Assembly: GCF_030063135.1 (NCBI RefSeq)
Contig: NZ_JASISO010000002.1
Coordinates: 264,866 to 328,865 of the forward strand
Direction of reading: 5' to 3'
DNA: 64,000 nt
Source: Streptomyces sp. G-G2
Lineage (GTDB): Bacteria > Actinomycetota > Actinomycetes > Streptomycetales > Streptomycetaceae
Part shown: positions 1 through 9,384 of the stretch, in pieces
Layout: every line of letters starts with the position of its first letter
Position numbering within the stretch: the first letter of the stretch is position 1
Program-made: the position numbers and the translations under genes
The notes under the pieces: generated by a model
The model's database searches: none
The model's input: only the letters and a program-made list of their open reading frames with translations
Told to the model about the DNA's origin: nothing

Positions 1-1
1 C

Positions 2-112
2 GGGATGGTCGTCCTGATGCTGCGCAAGCGGCCGCCGGAGGAGAACCTGGAGCACCAGGAGCCCGAGGAGCACCGGGAGCCCGAAGAGCCCCGGGGCGAG
101 CCGAGGGCGTAA
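2..112 (+). CDS. C-terminal end of a membrane protein (5' truncated by window)
   Basis: The frame is open from the first base and ends at a TAA at 110-112. The visible 36 residues begin with a hydrophobic stretch (GMVVLML) followed by a basic RKR and then a very Glu/Pro-rich tail with repeated EPEE and EHREPEEP units. This looks like the last membrane helix and charged cytoplasmic tail of an integral membrane protein, but the family cannot be told from so little. The 94 bases after it contain no further gene. Confidence 0.55.
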   Translation, partial: GMVVLMLRKRPPEENLEHQEPEEHREPEEPRGEPRA

Positions 113-206
113 GAGGTCTCCCGGGCCCCGCGGCCGGGAGGGTGATCGTGGTCGCCAGGTCCGGTACGGCAGGTTCCGGGACGGGTTCGGAGGGTAAGGG
201 CGTGCA

Positions 207-1742
207 ATGGCTGATCAGGAACTGACCTGGCAAGGAGCGGTGGCCCGGGGCGACCGCGCGCTCTTCGACGCCGTCGCCCACAGACACTGGCCCGGCGCCG
301 ACCGGGTGCTGCCCCGACTCGGCCGGGCCGCCAACCACGGGCTGCTGTGGGGCGGGGCCGCCGCGGCGATCGCCGTGTTCGGTTCCGCTTCGGCCCGGCG
401 CGGGGCGGTGCGCGGGATTGCCTCGCTGGCACTCGCCTCCGCCACCATCAACACCGTCGGCAAGTGGTCGGTCCGCCGGGCGCGGCCGCTGCTCGAAGGG
501 GTACCGGCCGCCCGGCAGCTCGGACGGCAGCCCCGGACCACCTCCTTCCCGTCCGGGCACTCGGCCTCGGCCTTCGCCTTCGCCTCCGGGGTGGCGATGG
601 AAGCCCCGGGCTGGGGCGCCGCCGTGCTCCCCGTGGCGGCCTCCGTGGCCTTCTCCCGCGTCTACACCGGGGTGCACTATCCGACCGACGTGCTGGCCGG
701 AGCCGCCCTCGGGGTGGCGGCGGGCTGCGTCGTCCGCAAGGTGGCCCGCGGCGCGGAGCAGGCCCGGATCAACCCCGGCAACGAGCGCCCCGCGGCCGAC
801 GCCCCCGCCCTGGCGGACGGGGACGGGCTCACCGTGATCGTCAACAAGGGCTCGGGAACCGCCGCCCAGGCCGGGCTCGACCTGCTGCGGGCCTCCCTGC
901 CCAAGGCCGAGGTGGTCGAGTGCGAGGGGCCGCAGCTGGCCGAAGAGCTGGCCTCGGCGGCTGCCCGCAGCGCCGTGCTCGGGGTCTGCGGAGGGGACGG
1001 CACGGTGAACGCGGCCGCCACCGCGGCGCTGCGGGCCGGAATTCCGCTCGCGGTGTTCCCCGGAGGCACCCTGAACCACTTCGCGCTGGACCTCGGTCTC
1101 GCCGGAACCGCCGACACCTGCCGGGCGGTGGCCGCGGGGCACGCCGTCAAGGTCGGGGTCGGCCGCTTCACCCCGGGCCCGGCCCGGGCCGAGCCCGCCC
1201 TCGACCCCACCGCCGTACCCGCCGTCGAGGTCCTCGGCGAGCGGGCGGAACACGGCTACTTCCTGAACAACTTCAGCATCGGCGCCTACCCGGAGCTGCT
1301 CGGACACCGGCTGCGCTGGGGCCCCCGGATCGGCGGCGGCCCCGCCGCGCTGCTGGCCTCCTGGAAGGTGCTGCGCGCCCAGCGCCCCGTACGCCTGAGC
1401 CTGGCCGGCCGCAGCCGCGCCGTCTGGCTCCTCTTCGCGGGCAACGGGACGTACTACGGCACCGGCCCGGCCCCCCGGCGCCGGACGAGCCTCGGCGAGG
1501 GCCTGCTCGACGTACGGCTCGTCTACGGCGGCGGCCGCCCCGGCCCCCGGATGCTCGCCGCCGCCTTCGCGGGCCCGCTCACCCGCTCGCCCGTCCACGC
1601 GGCGACCCGGCTGCGCAGCCTGCGCGTCTCGGAGGTTCCGGAGGGCACCCCGCTCGCCTATGACGGGGAGTTCGCGCTGGCCCCCGGGGCCTTCGTCCTG
1701 GACGAGCTGCCCGACGCCCTCACCGTCTACCGCCCCCGCTGA
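207..1742 (+). CDS. Bifunctional PAP2-family phosphatase / diacylglycerol kinase-like protein
   Basis: A 511-residue two-domain lipid enzyme. Residues 50-180 form a membrane-embedded PAP2 (type 2 phosphatidic acid phosphatase) domain carrying all three signature motifs: K86-x6-RP94, PSGH at 115-118, and S150-R151-x5-H157-x3-D161. Residues 205-511 are a diacylglycerol/sphingosine-kinase-like catalytic domain with the nucleotide-binding GGDGTVN at 262-268 and a following PGGTLNHF segment. The ATG at 207 follows a GGAGGG at 189-194. The kinase and phosphatase act on related lipids, so one polypeptide may both make and remove phosphatidic acid or a related lipid phosphate; the true substrate is unknown. 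Its last 23 bases overlap the convergent gene on the other strand. Confidence 0.85.
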   Translation: MADQELTWQGAVARGDRALFDAVAHRHWPGADRVLPRLGRAANHGLLWGGAAAAIAVFGSASARRGAVRGIASLALASATINTVGKWSVRRARPLLEGVPAARQLGRQPRTTSFPSGHSASAFAFASGVAMEAPGWGAAVLPVAASVAFSRVYTGVHYPTDVLAGAALGVAAGCVVRKVARGAEQARINPGNERPAADAPALADGDGLTVIVNKGSGTAAQAGLDLLRASLPKAEVVECEGPQLAEELASAAARSAVLGVCGGDGTVNAAATAALRAGIPLAVFPGGTLNHFALDLGLAGTADTCRAVAAGHAVKVGVGRFTPGPARAEPALDPTAVPAVEVLGERAEHGYFLNNFSIGAYPELLGHRLRWGPRIGGGPAALLASWKVLRAQRPVRLSLAGRSRAVWLLFAGNGTYYGTGPAPRRRTSLGEGLLDVRLVYGGGRPGPRMLAAAFAGPLTRSPVHAATRLRSLRVSEVPEGTPLAYDGEFALAPGAFVLDELPDALTVYRPR

Positions 1743-2298
1743 GGGCCCGCGCCGCAGGGTCCGCGTCCGCCCCGAGGTCGGCCCGCATCACGCGGCGTAC
1801 GGTCTCCCACCCCGCCCGCAGCTCCAGCAGCTCCGCCCGGACGTCCTCGAACGAGCCGTCCGGGTCGGGCGAGCCCAGGCGCAGGGTGCGGCTGTAGACG
1901 CCCGCCAGGGTCTCGGTCAGCGCGTCCAGCTCCGCGAGCACGTCCCCGGCGGCGACCATCTGGGCCTCGGCGAATGCGGCGTGGTGCGCGTGCCGGGCCT
2001 CGTCCAGCGCCGCCCGCTCCGCCGGGGTGACCTCGTCGTCCCGCACCAGCCACAGGAAGGTCATCAGGGAGATCCGGTAGCGGCGGAAGGCGGCGCCCGC
2101 CGCTATGTAGCAGTCCCGTCTGCGGGCCAGTTCCGTGACGTCCCGCTCGCGCAGCCACTGCGCGTGCGCGGATTGCTGCTGGCGTTCGAACTGCGCCGCC
2201 TGGACCCTGGCCAGCATGCGCTGCGACAGCGCGGTGGCCAGCAGGGTTCCGGCCACGCCCACGACCGCGGCGGCCAGCGCGATTAGTCCGTTGTCCAT
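1720..2298 (-). CDS. Hypothetical membrane-anchored protein
   Basis: 192 residues from an ATG at 2298. Residues 4-26 are one hydrophobic helix (LIALAAAVVGVAGTLL), and the rest is charged and alpha-helical, with a probable coiled coil around 30-65. This suggests a protein anchored in the membrane by its N terminus with a cytoplasmic helical domain. Small proteins of this design are common in Streptomyces and have no known function. It converges on, and overlaps by 23 bp, the PAP2/kinase gene, and diverges from ettA. I recognise no catalytic motif. Confidence 0.6.
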   Translation of the reverse strand: MDNGLIALAAAVVGVAGTLLATALSQRMLARVQAAQFERQQQSAHAQWLRERDVTELARRRDCYIAAGAAFRRYRISLMTFLWLVRDDEVTPAERAALDEARHAHHAAFAEAQMVAAGDVLAELDALTETLAGVYSRTLRLGSPDPDGSFEDVRAELLELRAGWETVRRVMRADLGADADPAARALSGGGRR

Positions 2299-2445
2299 CC
2301 CGTCTCCCCCCGAGTCGGCGTCATTCTGCCGTGCGGCGCCCGGCCCCCGGGGCCGTTCCCGGCCCCTACCCGTTTCCCCCCGAGGGTGGACGTCAGGCAA
2401 GATGGGGTGTATCTGCCCACCCATCGATCTGCCGGACGGTTTCTC

Positions 2446-4110
<1,665 letters not shown>

Positions 4111-4129
4111 GACTGAGGCTGAGATAAGC

Positions 4130-4585
4130 ATGGCAAGACACCTCTACCGGTGCCCCTTGCGCTGGTCGGACATGGATTCCTTCGGGCACGTGAACAACGT
4201 GGTCTTCCTCCGCTACCTGGAGGAAGCCCGGATCGACTTCATGTTCCGGCTGGCGCCGGGGGAGGGCAGCGAGTCCTTCACGGGTGGTTCCGTCGTCGCC
4301 CGGCACGAGATCGACTACAAGCTGCCCCTCGTGCACCGCCACGAGCCGGTCCTCATCGAGTCCTGGGTGACCCGCATAGGCGCCGCGTCCCTGACCATCG
4401 GATACGAGGTCAAGGACGAGGCGGAGGGCGACCGGCCCGAGAAGGTTTACGTCAGGGCCTCGACCGTGGTCGTGCCCTACAACCTCGCCGAGGGGCGGCC
4501 CCGCCGCATCACGGCCGAGGAGAAGCACTTCCTGCGGAAGTACCTGGACGAGCCCACCGGCCCGGAAGGGGCCGTCGCGGCATGA
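4130..4585 (+). CDS. Acyl-CoA thioesterase (hotdog fold, 4HBT family)
   Basis: 151 residues of the 4-hydroxybenzoyl-CoA thioesterase-like hotdog family. The N terminus has the family pattern WSDMDSFGHVNNVVFLRYLEEAR, shown here as residues 12-34, with the Asp-x-x-Gly-His-Val-Asn-Asn catalytic/CoA loop. These enzymes hydrolyse acyl-CoA thioesters in the cytoplasm; the acyl specificity cannot be read. The gene starts 19 bp after ettA and its stop overlaps the next start as ATGA, so translation of the downstream gene is likely coupled. Confidence 0.85.
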   Translation: MARHLYRCPLRWSDMDSFGHVNNVVFLRYLEEARIDFMFRLAPGEGSESFTGGSVVARHEIDYKLPLVHRHEPVLIESWVTRIGAASLTIGYEVKDEAEGDRPEKVYVRASTVVVPYNLAEGRPRRITAEEKHFLRKYLDEPTGPEGAVAA

Positions 4586-5298
4586 GTGAACGGCTGCGCC
4601 TCGCCGATTCCGGGGAGGCGGCGGACCTCGCCGCCTTCCTGGGCCGGCTCGTGCACTACGACCGCGCCGCCGCGGTCCGCCTCCAGGGCGGCGGCGGGGC
4701 GCTCGCCGTGTTCGGGCGACCGCCGTCCTTCGACGTGCTGGCGATCCGCACGGCCCGGCTCGCCGAGCCGCCGGCCCTGCCGCTGGACCGCACCGTCTCC
4801 GCCGGGGAACTCCTCGAAGCGATCGACGAGGCCTCCGCCAGCGCCGCCGTGCCCGCGGCCGTCACCGGGCCGCCCTGGGCCGGCGTCCTGCCGCCCCGCG
4901 GCGGCTGGCAGCAGCTGCCGGGGCTGCCCGGCGCCGAGGTGATGCTTTCGGCGGTGGCCCTGGCCGTCGCCGAGTTCCGGGCCCGCGACGAGGCCCTGCC
5001 CGCCCAGCACCGGACCCGGTCCGAACGCGACCGGATCGGCCGCGACATCTGGTCCCGGACCCTGGGCGAGACCGACCTGCCGCTGCGCGCCGTACACGCC
5101 GCGCAGGCCCTGGGTTTCCTGCGGCCGGTACGGTCCACCGTGCCCGCGCGGACCCCCGCCCGCGACGCCCTCGCCTCCGCAGAGCCCGTCGCGCTGCTGG
5201 CCTGCGGAAGCTGGCTGCGGCTGCGCACCCCGTACGGTTCCGTCGCGACCCGCCGCCCGGGCGTCGGCCTGGGCGCGCTCCAGGTCCGGCCGCTCTAG
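4582..5298 (+). CDS. Conserved hypothetical protein coupled to the thioesterase gene
   Basis: 238 residues, starting at an ATG that overlaps the thioesterase stop by 4 bp. It is Ala/Arg/Leu-rich, with no signal peptide, no membrane segment and no catalytic motif I recognise. A basic segment near residues 135-160 (RTRSERDRIGRDIW) may be helical. The conserved linkage with ettA and a thioesterase suggests a cytoplasmic accessory role, but nothing in the sequence says which. It ends at a hairpin shared with the convergent globin gene. Confidence 0.7.
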   Translation: MSERLRLADSGEAADLAAFLGRLVHYDRAAAVRLQGGGGALAVFGRPPSFDVLAIRTARLAEPPALPLDRTVSAGELLEAIDEASASAAVPAAVTGPPWAGVLPPRGGWQQLPGLPGAEVMLSAVALAVAEFRARDEALPAQHRTRSERDRIGRDIWSRTLGETDLPLRAVHAAQALGFLRPVRSTVPARTPARDALASAEPVALLACGSWLRLRTPYGSVATRRPGVGLGALQVRPL

Positions 5299-5313
5299 GT
5301 CTCGGGCCCCTCC

Positions 5314-5339
5314 GGGTCCTGTCCGCCCGGACAGGGCCT
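5314..5339. terminator. Bidirectional hairpin terminator
   Basis: The arms CCTGTCC (5318-5324) and GGACAGG (5329-5335) pair perfectly around a 4-base loop, and the stem extends outward with G-C and G-T pairs to 5314/5339. It sits between two convergent genes that end at 5298 and 5358. There is no T tract, as usual in this GC-rich DNA. Confidence 0.6.
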
Positions 5340-5357
5340 GGCCCCGCCCCCGGGGGC

Positions 5358-5762
5358 TCAGCCCTCGGTGTTGACCATCGAGGCGGCGGCGTAGGTCACA
5401 TAACGCCACAGCTGCGCCTCGTGCTCCGGCGCCAGCCCCAGCTCGTCGATCGCGTCCCGCATGTGCCGCAGCCACGCGTCGTGCGCCGCCTTGTCCACCT
5501 GGAACGGGGCGTGCCGCATCCGCAGCCGGGGGTGGCCGCGGTTGTCGCTGTAGGTGGTCGGGCCGCCCCAGTACTGCATCAGGAACAGCGCGAAGCGCTC
5601 CTCGGCGGGACCCAGATCGGCCTCCGGGTACATCGGACGCAGCAGCGGGTCCTCGGCGACCCCTTGGTAGAAGCGCCGGACCAGGCGGCGGAAGGTCTCC
5701 TCGCCACCGACCTGCTCGTAGAAGGTCTGCTCCTGAAGGGTGCCCCGCGGAATCTCGTTCAC
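5358..5762 (-). CDS. glbO: Group II truncated hemoglobin (trHbO type)
   Basis: 134-residue single-domain globin. Tyr32 is at the B10 position (RRFYQGV), the proximal haem-binding histidine is His84 in RMRHAPF, and Trp97 in AHDAWLRHM is the G8 Trp that marks group II truncated globins. The PMYPEADLGPAEERFALFLMQYWGGP segment (43-68) is the usual CD-E region of actinobacterial trHbO. Such proteins bind oxygen and NO and are proposed to act in redox or nitrosative protection in the cytoplasm. The gene is monocistronic, converging on the ettA operon. Confidence 0.9.
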   Translation of the reverse strand: MNEIPRGTLQEQTFYEQVGGEETFRRLVRRFYQGVAEDPLLRPMYPEADLGPAEERFALFLMQYWGGPTTYSDNRGHPRLRMRHAPFQVDKAAHDAWLRHMRDAIDELGLAPEHEAQLWRYVTYAAASMVNTEG

Positions 5763-5824
5763 CTGACCATCGTCTCAGACGGCCGGACGGAGGACCCGGG
5801 TCCTAGGACCACTGCCGGGACCCG

Positions 5825-5858
5825 GACAGGCCCCGGTCGACAGGCCCCGGTCGACAGG
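5825..5858. repeat. Short tandem repeat upstream of methyltransferase gene
   Basis: A 14-bp unit GACAGGCCCCGGTC occurs twice without mismatch (5825-5838 and 5839-5852), followed by a partial third copy GACAGG. It lies 33-66 bp upstream of the methyltransferase start, in the gap shared with the divergent globin gene, so it could affect either promoter. Confidence 0.7.
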
Positions 5859-5890
5859 CGCCGCCGTGGCGGCGGCAGCACAGTGGAAGC

Positions 5891-6880
5891 ATGGGCGGTA
5901 CGGAGACCGGTGCGACGCGCGATCTGCGGGAGACGGCCCACTCGGCCCAGGTGCGGGAACTGACCGCCGCCGGGGTGCTGACCGATCCCGCCTGGCGGGC
6001 GGCCTTCGCCGCCGTGCCCCGGCACGTCTTCGTCCCCTACTTCTGGACCGGCCGCGGCGCGGGCCACGAGCGGCTCTGGGCGCAGGACCCCGACCCGGAG
6101 TACCGGGCCCGCTGGCTGCGCGGCGTGTACGCCGACGCCCCGCTCGCGACCCGGCTGCGCGACGGCGAGCTGGTCTCCTCCAGCAGCCAGCCCTCCCTGA
6201 TGGCGAGGATGCTGGACGCGCTGGAGGTCCAGGACGGGCACAACGTGCTGGAGATCGGCGCGGGCACCGGATACAACGCCGCGCTGCTGTGCCACCGGCT
6301 CGGCGAGGACCTGGTCACCACGGTGGACCTCGACGAGGAGATCACCGAGTCCGCCCGGGCCCATCTGGAGCTGCTCGGCTACCACCCGGCCGTCGTCACC
6401 GGGGACGGGGCGCGCGGCTGCCCGGCCCGGGGGCCGTTCGACCGGATCATCGTCACGTGCGCGCTGCCGCTGATCCCGCCCGCCTGGCTGCCCCAGTGCC
6501 GCCCGGGCGCGCGGGTACTGGCCCCCCTGTCGACGGGGCTGATCGCGCTGCGGGTACGGGACGCCGCATTCGCCGAGGGGCACTTCCTGCACACCTCGGC
6601 GTACTTCGTGCCGCTGCGCGGAGCGGGGGCCGCGGTCCCGTGGGTCGCGGGCGGGCTCCCGTACGAGCTGCTGGAGAACGAGCGCTTCCAGTTCATGCTG
6701 ATCCTGACGGCGGGCGCGCTGCACCCGCGCGAGGCCCTGGACCTGTGGCGCCGCGAGGACCGCCCGCCCCGGGAACGCTTCGGGGTGACGGTCACCGACG
6801 AGGGCCAGTGGTCCTGGCTGGACGACCCCCAGGGGCCGTACGTCTGGCCCCTGGGAGGCGCCGCCACCGGCGCCGGCTAG
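5891..6880 (+). CDS. PIMT-like SAM-dependent methyltransferase
   Basis: 329 residues related to protein-L-isoaspartate O-methyltransferases. The SAM-binding motif I is VLEIGAGTGY at 119-128, preceded by SSSSQPSLMARML (96-108), which matches the substrate/SAM loop of the PIMT family, and followed by an acidic TVDLDEE motif II. The PIMT core spans about 30-230; the extra C-terminal 100 residues have no recognised domain. Actinobacteria carry many such paralogues, including ones used in peptide modification, and no precursor peptide is visible here, so the methyl acceptor is unknown. The ATG follows GTGGAAG. It converges on the FHA-protein gene with a 20-bp gap. Confidence 0.78.
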   Translation: MGGTETGATRDLRETAHSAQVRELTAAGVLTDPAWRAAFAAVPRHVFVPYFWTGRGAGHERLWAQDPDPEYRARWLRGVYADAPLATRLRDGELVSSSSQPSLMARMLDALEVQDGHNVLEIGAGTGYNAALLCHRLGEDLVTTVDLDEEITESARAHLELLGYHPAVVTGDGARGCPARGPFDRIIVTCALPLIPPAWLPQCRPGARVLAPLSTGLIALRVRDAAFAEGHFLHTSAYFVPLRGAGAAVPWVAGGLPYELLENERFQFMLILTAGALHPREALDLWRREDRPPRERFGVTVTDEGQWSWLDDPQGPYVWPLGGAATGAG

Positions 6881-6900
6881 CCGCGGCGCCGCCGCCGTGG

Positions 6901-7959
6901 CTAAGCGCGACGGACGGTGACGGTGGTCCAGGCCCCCACGTGGACCCGGTCGCCGTCGCGCAGCGGGACCGGCACGTAGGGCTGGATCGGGTCCTCGCCC
7001 ATGTTGATGTAGGTGCCGTTGGTGGAGTTCTGGTCCACCACGGCCCAGCTGCCGTCGGGCTGCTGGACCAGGACGGCGTGCGCGTGCGACACGCCCGGGT
7101 CCTCCGGGGGCACGGACAGGTCGACGTCCGGGGACTCGCCCGTGGAGACGCGGCGGCGACCGATGGTGATCTGGCCGCCGGACAGCGGAAGGTGCTGCTC
7201 CGGGGAGTACGCGGGCAGGTTCAGACCTGCCGCCTCGGGGCCGCTGCGCTGCATCATCGCCATGAAGTACGAGCGGTCGGGGCCGATCGTCGCGGTCCAG
7301 GCGCCGCCCTGCTCGGCGTACGGCTGCCCGCCGCCGCCATGGCCCTGAGGCTGGTTTTGCTGCTGGCCTTGCTGCTGTCCCTGGTACTGGTCGGGCTGCT
7401 GCCCCTGGTACTGGTCGGGCTGTGGAGCGGGCGGCTCGTAGTACGGGGCCTGCGGCTCCTGCGCCGGCGGCGGCAGCAGCCAGTCGTCCTCGCGCTGGAG
7501 CGCCTCGGCGGGCCGGTTGACCTGCGAGGGCCGCGAGTCCCGGTACTCGTAGGGGTCGTGCGACGCGTACGAGGCCTCGCCGGTCGGCAGCGGCTGCGCC
7601 CCCGTGGCCCCGCCCGGACCCGGACCGTGACCGGGACCCGCGCCGTGACCCGGCACCGGACCCGGGCTGGTCGCCGGGTTCGGGGCGAGCGGCGTGTACG
7701 AGGTGGCCGTCCGGGTCAGGAAGTTGAAGCGGCACTCCTCGCAGTACGGGGCCATCGCCTCGCGCGGGGTCCGGCACTGGGGGCACAGCTCCGCCTGGGC
7801 GGTGGGCTCACCCCCGGCCATCGGGAAGCCGTAGTCGTAGGAGGACGCCACGGGGGCCTCGGGGGCACCCGCGGGCGCGGCCGGAGGGGCCATGCGGTGA
7901 CCGCACACCTCGCACCAGTCGTCGGAGACCGATTGGTGCCCGTTCGGGCAGGTCGGCAT
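6901..7959 (-). CDS. FHA-domain protein with two N-terminal zinc ribbons
   Basis: 352 residues and the last gene of the PknG operon. Residues 4-20 (CPNGH...CEVCGH) and 59-76 (CPQCR...CEEC) are two cysteine knuckles of zinc-ribbon type. Residues 85-240 are a disordered Pro/Gln-rich linker with a repeated DQYQGQQ unit. About 250-352 is a forkhead-associated domain with the phosphothreonine-binding signature: GRRR, SHAHAVL and NSTNGTYIN. FHA domains read pThr, and in mycobacteria the PknG substrate GarA is an FHA protein, so this is a natural candidate target or reader of the kinase encoded upstream. It lacks the GarA-type N-terminal ETTS phosphorylation motif, so it is not simply GarA. Confidence 0.85.
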   Translation of the reverse strand: MPTCPNGHQSVSDDWCEVCGHRMAPPAAPAGAPEAPVASSYDYGFPMAGGEPTAQAELCPQCRTPREAMAPYCEECRFNFLTRTATSYTPLAPNPATSPGPVPGHGAGPGHGPGPGGATGAQPLPTGEASYASHDPYEYRDSRPSQVNRPAEALQREDDWLLPPPAQEPQAPYYEPPAPQPDQYQGQQPDQYQGQQQGQQQNQPQGHGGGGQPYAEQGGAWTATIGPDRSYFMAMMQRSGPEAAGLNLPAYSPEQHLPLSGGQITIGRRRVSTGESPDVDLSVPPEDPGVSHAHAVLVQQPDGSWAVVDQNSTNGTYINMGEDPIQPYVPVPLRDGDRVHVGAWTTVTVRRA

Positions 7960-7991
7960 TGGCCGTTCCCCCTTCTCCCTGCGTCGGGACG

Positions 7992-9323
7992 TCAGTTTCG
8001 CTTCACTCGGACGGTCTGCGTCGAACGCGTTTCGAGAGTCATCTCATCGGCGTCGGCGACCTTCGCTTTGAGCCGCACAGTACCCGCCGCGACATCCACG
8101 ACATCTACCACCTTTGCCAGCAGTTTCGCAGTGTCCTCGTTCCCGGAGGCACTGGCCAGCTGCACTGCTCGGCCGAGTTTGGCCGTAGCGCCGTCGATAT
8201 CACCCAGTTTGCGGGCTTCCAGTCCCTGCTGGATGACCTCCGCCAGTTCGGCCTGGCCGGTGTAGTGGGCCACCTGCGCATTGATGGCGGTGGACGCGGA
8301 CAGGTCGTCCGTCCACACCGCGCGGACCAGCCCCTGGGACTCGGAGAGGACGGAGGCCGCCTCGCCCTCCCGGCCCGGCAGGACCAGGGAGACCCGCGCG
8401 GCCAGCATCTCCTGGCCCACGGAGGCGCCCGGCACCCGGACGCACACGTGGTACTCGCGGGACTCGTCGCCCCACGAACCCGTGGGGTAGTCCCCGGCGC
8501 GCGGACCCGCCGCGGTGCGGCGGCCGCTCAGGTCCTGCACGGCGGGCGCGACCTGCTTGACGTACTGGACCTCGGCGCCGACCGGGCTCCACAGGCGCAG
8601 CGCCACGTCCGCGACCTCCTTGCCCATGACGTTCTCCATCATGAGCGTGAAGTCGTCGGCGAGGTGGGCCGGGTCGGCCACGATGTCGGCGGTGCCGAGC
8701 AGTGCGCTCGCGATCCCGGTCACCTCCTTGACCTCCCAGTCGGTGCCCACCCCGCGGGCGTCACAGGTGAAACGTCCGGCGCAGGAGTCGAGGGTGGCGC
8801 GGAGCACCGCGGGGTCCTCGTGCTCGTTGCGGCCGTCGGTCAGCAGGATCCCGTGCCGGATGGTGGCGGGGGACTGGCGCAGCAGGCCGTCGGCCAGCCG
8901 GAGCCAGGTGCCGATGGCCGTGCCGCCGCCGGGGGTGAGGGCGCCGAGGGCGCCCTTGGCCTGGGCGCGGGTGGCCGGGTCCGCGACCGCGAGCCTGCCC
9001 TGGCCGGGGTAGACCTCCCGGGCCACGTGGGTACCGGCGATCACGGCGAACGAGGTCCCGTCGTGCAGGGTGTCGATCGCGGCGGCCGTCGCCTCCTGGG
9101 CCCCGGCCATCTTGGTGGGCGGGTATGCCATGGAGCCCGAACAGTCGACCATGATCACGACGGCCGCGCCGCTGCCCGGGGTGGCGACACGGGTCGCCGC
9201 CGCGCCGCCGGTGGCGGTGACCGTCACGATGGCGTGCACGTCCTGTCCGCCAACCGGGAGGAACTCGTTCTGGTACACCTCCATGGTGAAGCGCGGGGCG
9301 CTCGGCTTGGCGAAGTTCGCCAT
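7992..9323 (-). CDS. von Willebrand factor type A domain protein
   Basis: 443 residues from the ATG at 9323, preceded by GGAGA. After a beta-rich N terminus, a VWA domain begins near residue 53, with the metal-ion-dependent adhesion site DCSGSM (Asp60, Ser62, Ser64) and a later TDGRNEHED segment (TDG at MIDAS position). No signal peptide is present, so it should be cytoplasmic. The C-terminal ~180 residues are beta- then helix-rich and may bundle. It lies between the PP2C and FHA genes (61-bp and 32-bp gaps). Cytoplasmic VWA proteins often act as Mg-dependent scaffolds; its binding partner in this pathway is not known. Confidence 0.82.
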   Translation of the reverse strand: MANFAKPSAPRFTMEVYQNEFLPVGGQDVHAIVTVTATGGAAATRVATPGSGAAVVIMVDCSGSMAYPPTKMAGAQEATAAAIDTLHDGTSFAVIAGTHVAREVYPGQGRLAVADPATRAQAKGALGALTPGGGTAIGTWLRLADGLLRQSPATIRHGILLTDGRNEHEDPAVLRATLDSCAGRFTCDARGVGTDWEVKEVTGIASALLGTADIVADPAHLADDFTLMMENVMGKEVADVALRLWSPVGAEVQYVKQVAPAVQDLSGRRTAAGPRAGDYPTGSWGDESREYHVCVRVPGASVGQEMLAARVSLVLPGREGEAASVLSESQGLVRAVWTDDLSASTAINAQVAHYTGQAELAEVIQQGLEARKLGDIDGATAKLGRAVQLASASGNEDTAKLLAKVVDVVDVAAGTVRLKAKVADADEMTLETRSTQTVRVKRN

Positions 9324-9384
9324 CAGGACGGTCTCCTCGGGGTGTTCGGGGCGGTCAGGGGCGGCGGTCGGGGACGGGCGGCGG

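Noticed and set aside
2386..2445. Upstream ATG as start of ettA
   Set aside because: EttA proteins begin at the MAEFIYTM segment; the TTG at 2446 matches this, and the upstream 20 residues are not conserved in type.
5891..7959. Peptide natural-product (lanthipeptide-like) cluster suggested by a PIMT-like methyltransferase
   Set aside because: No precursor peptide, cyclase, dehydratase or transporter is nearby; the neighbours are the globin and the PknG operon.
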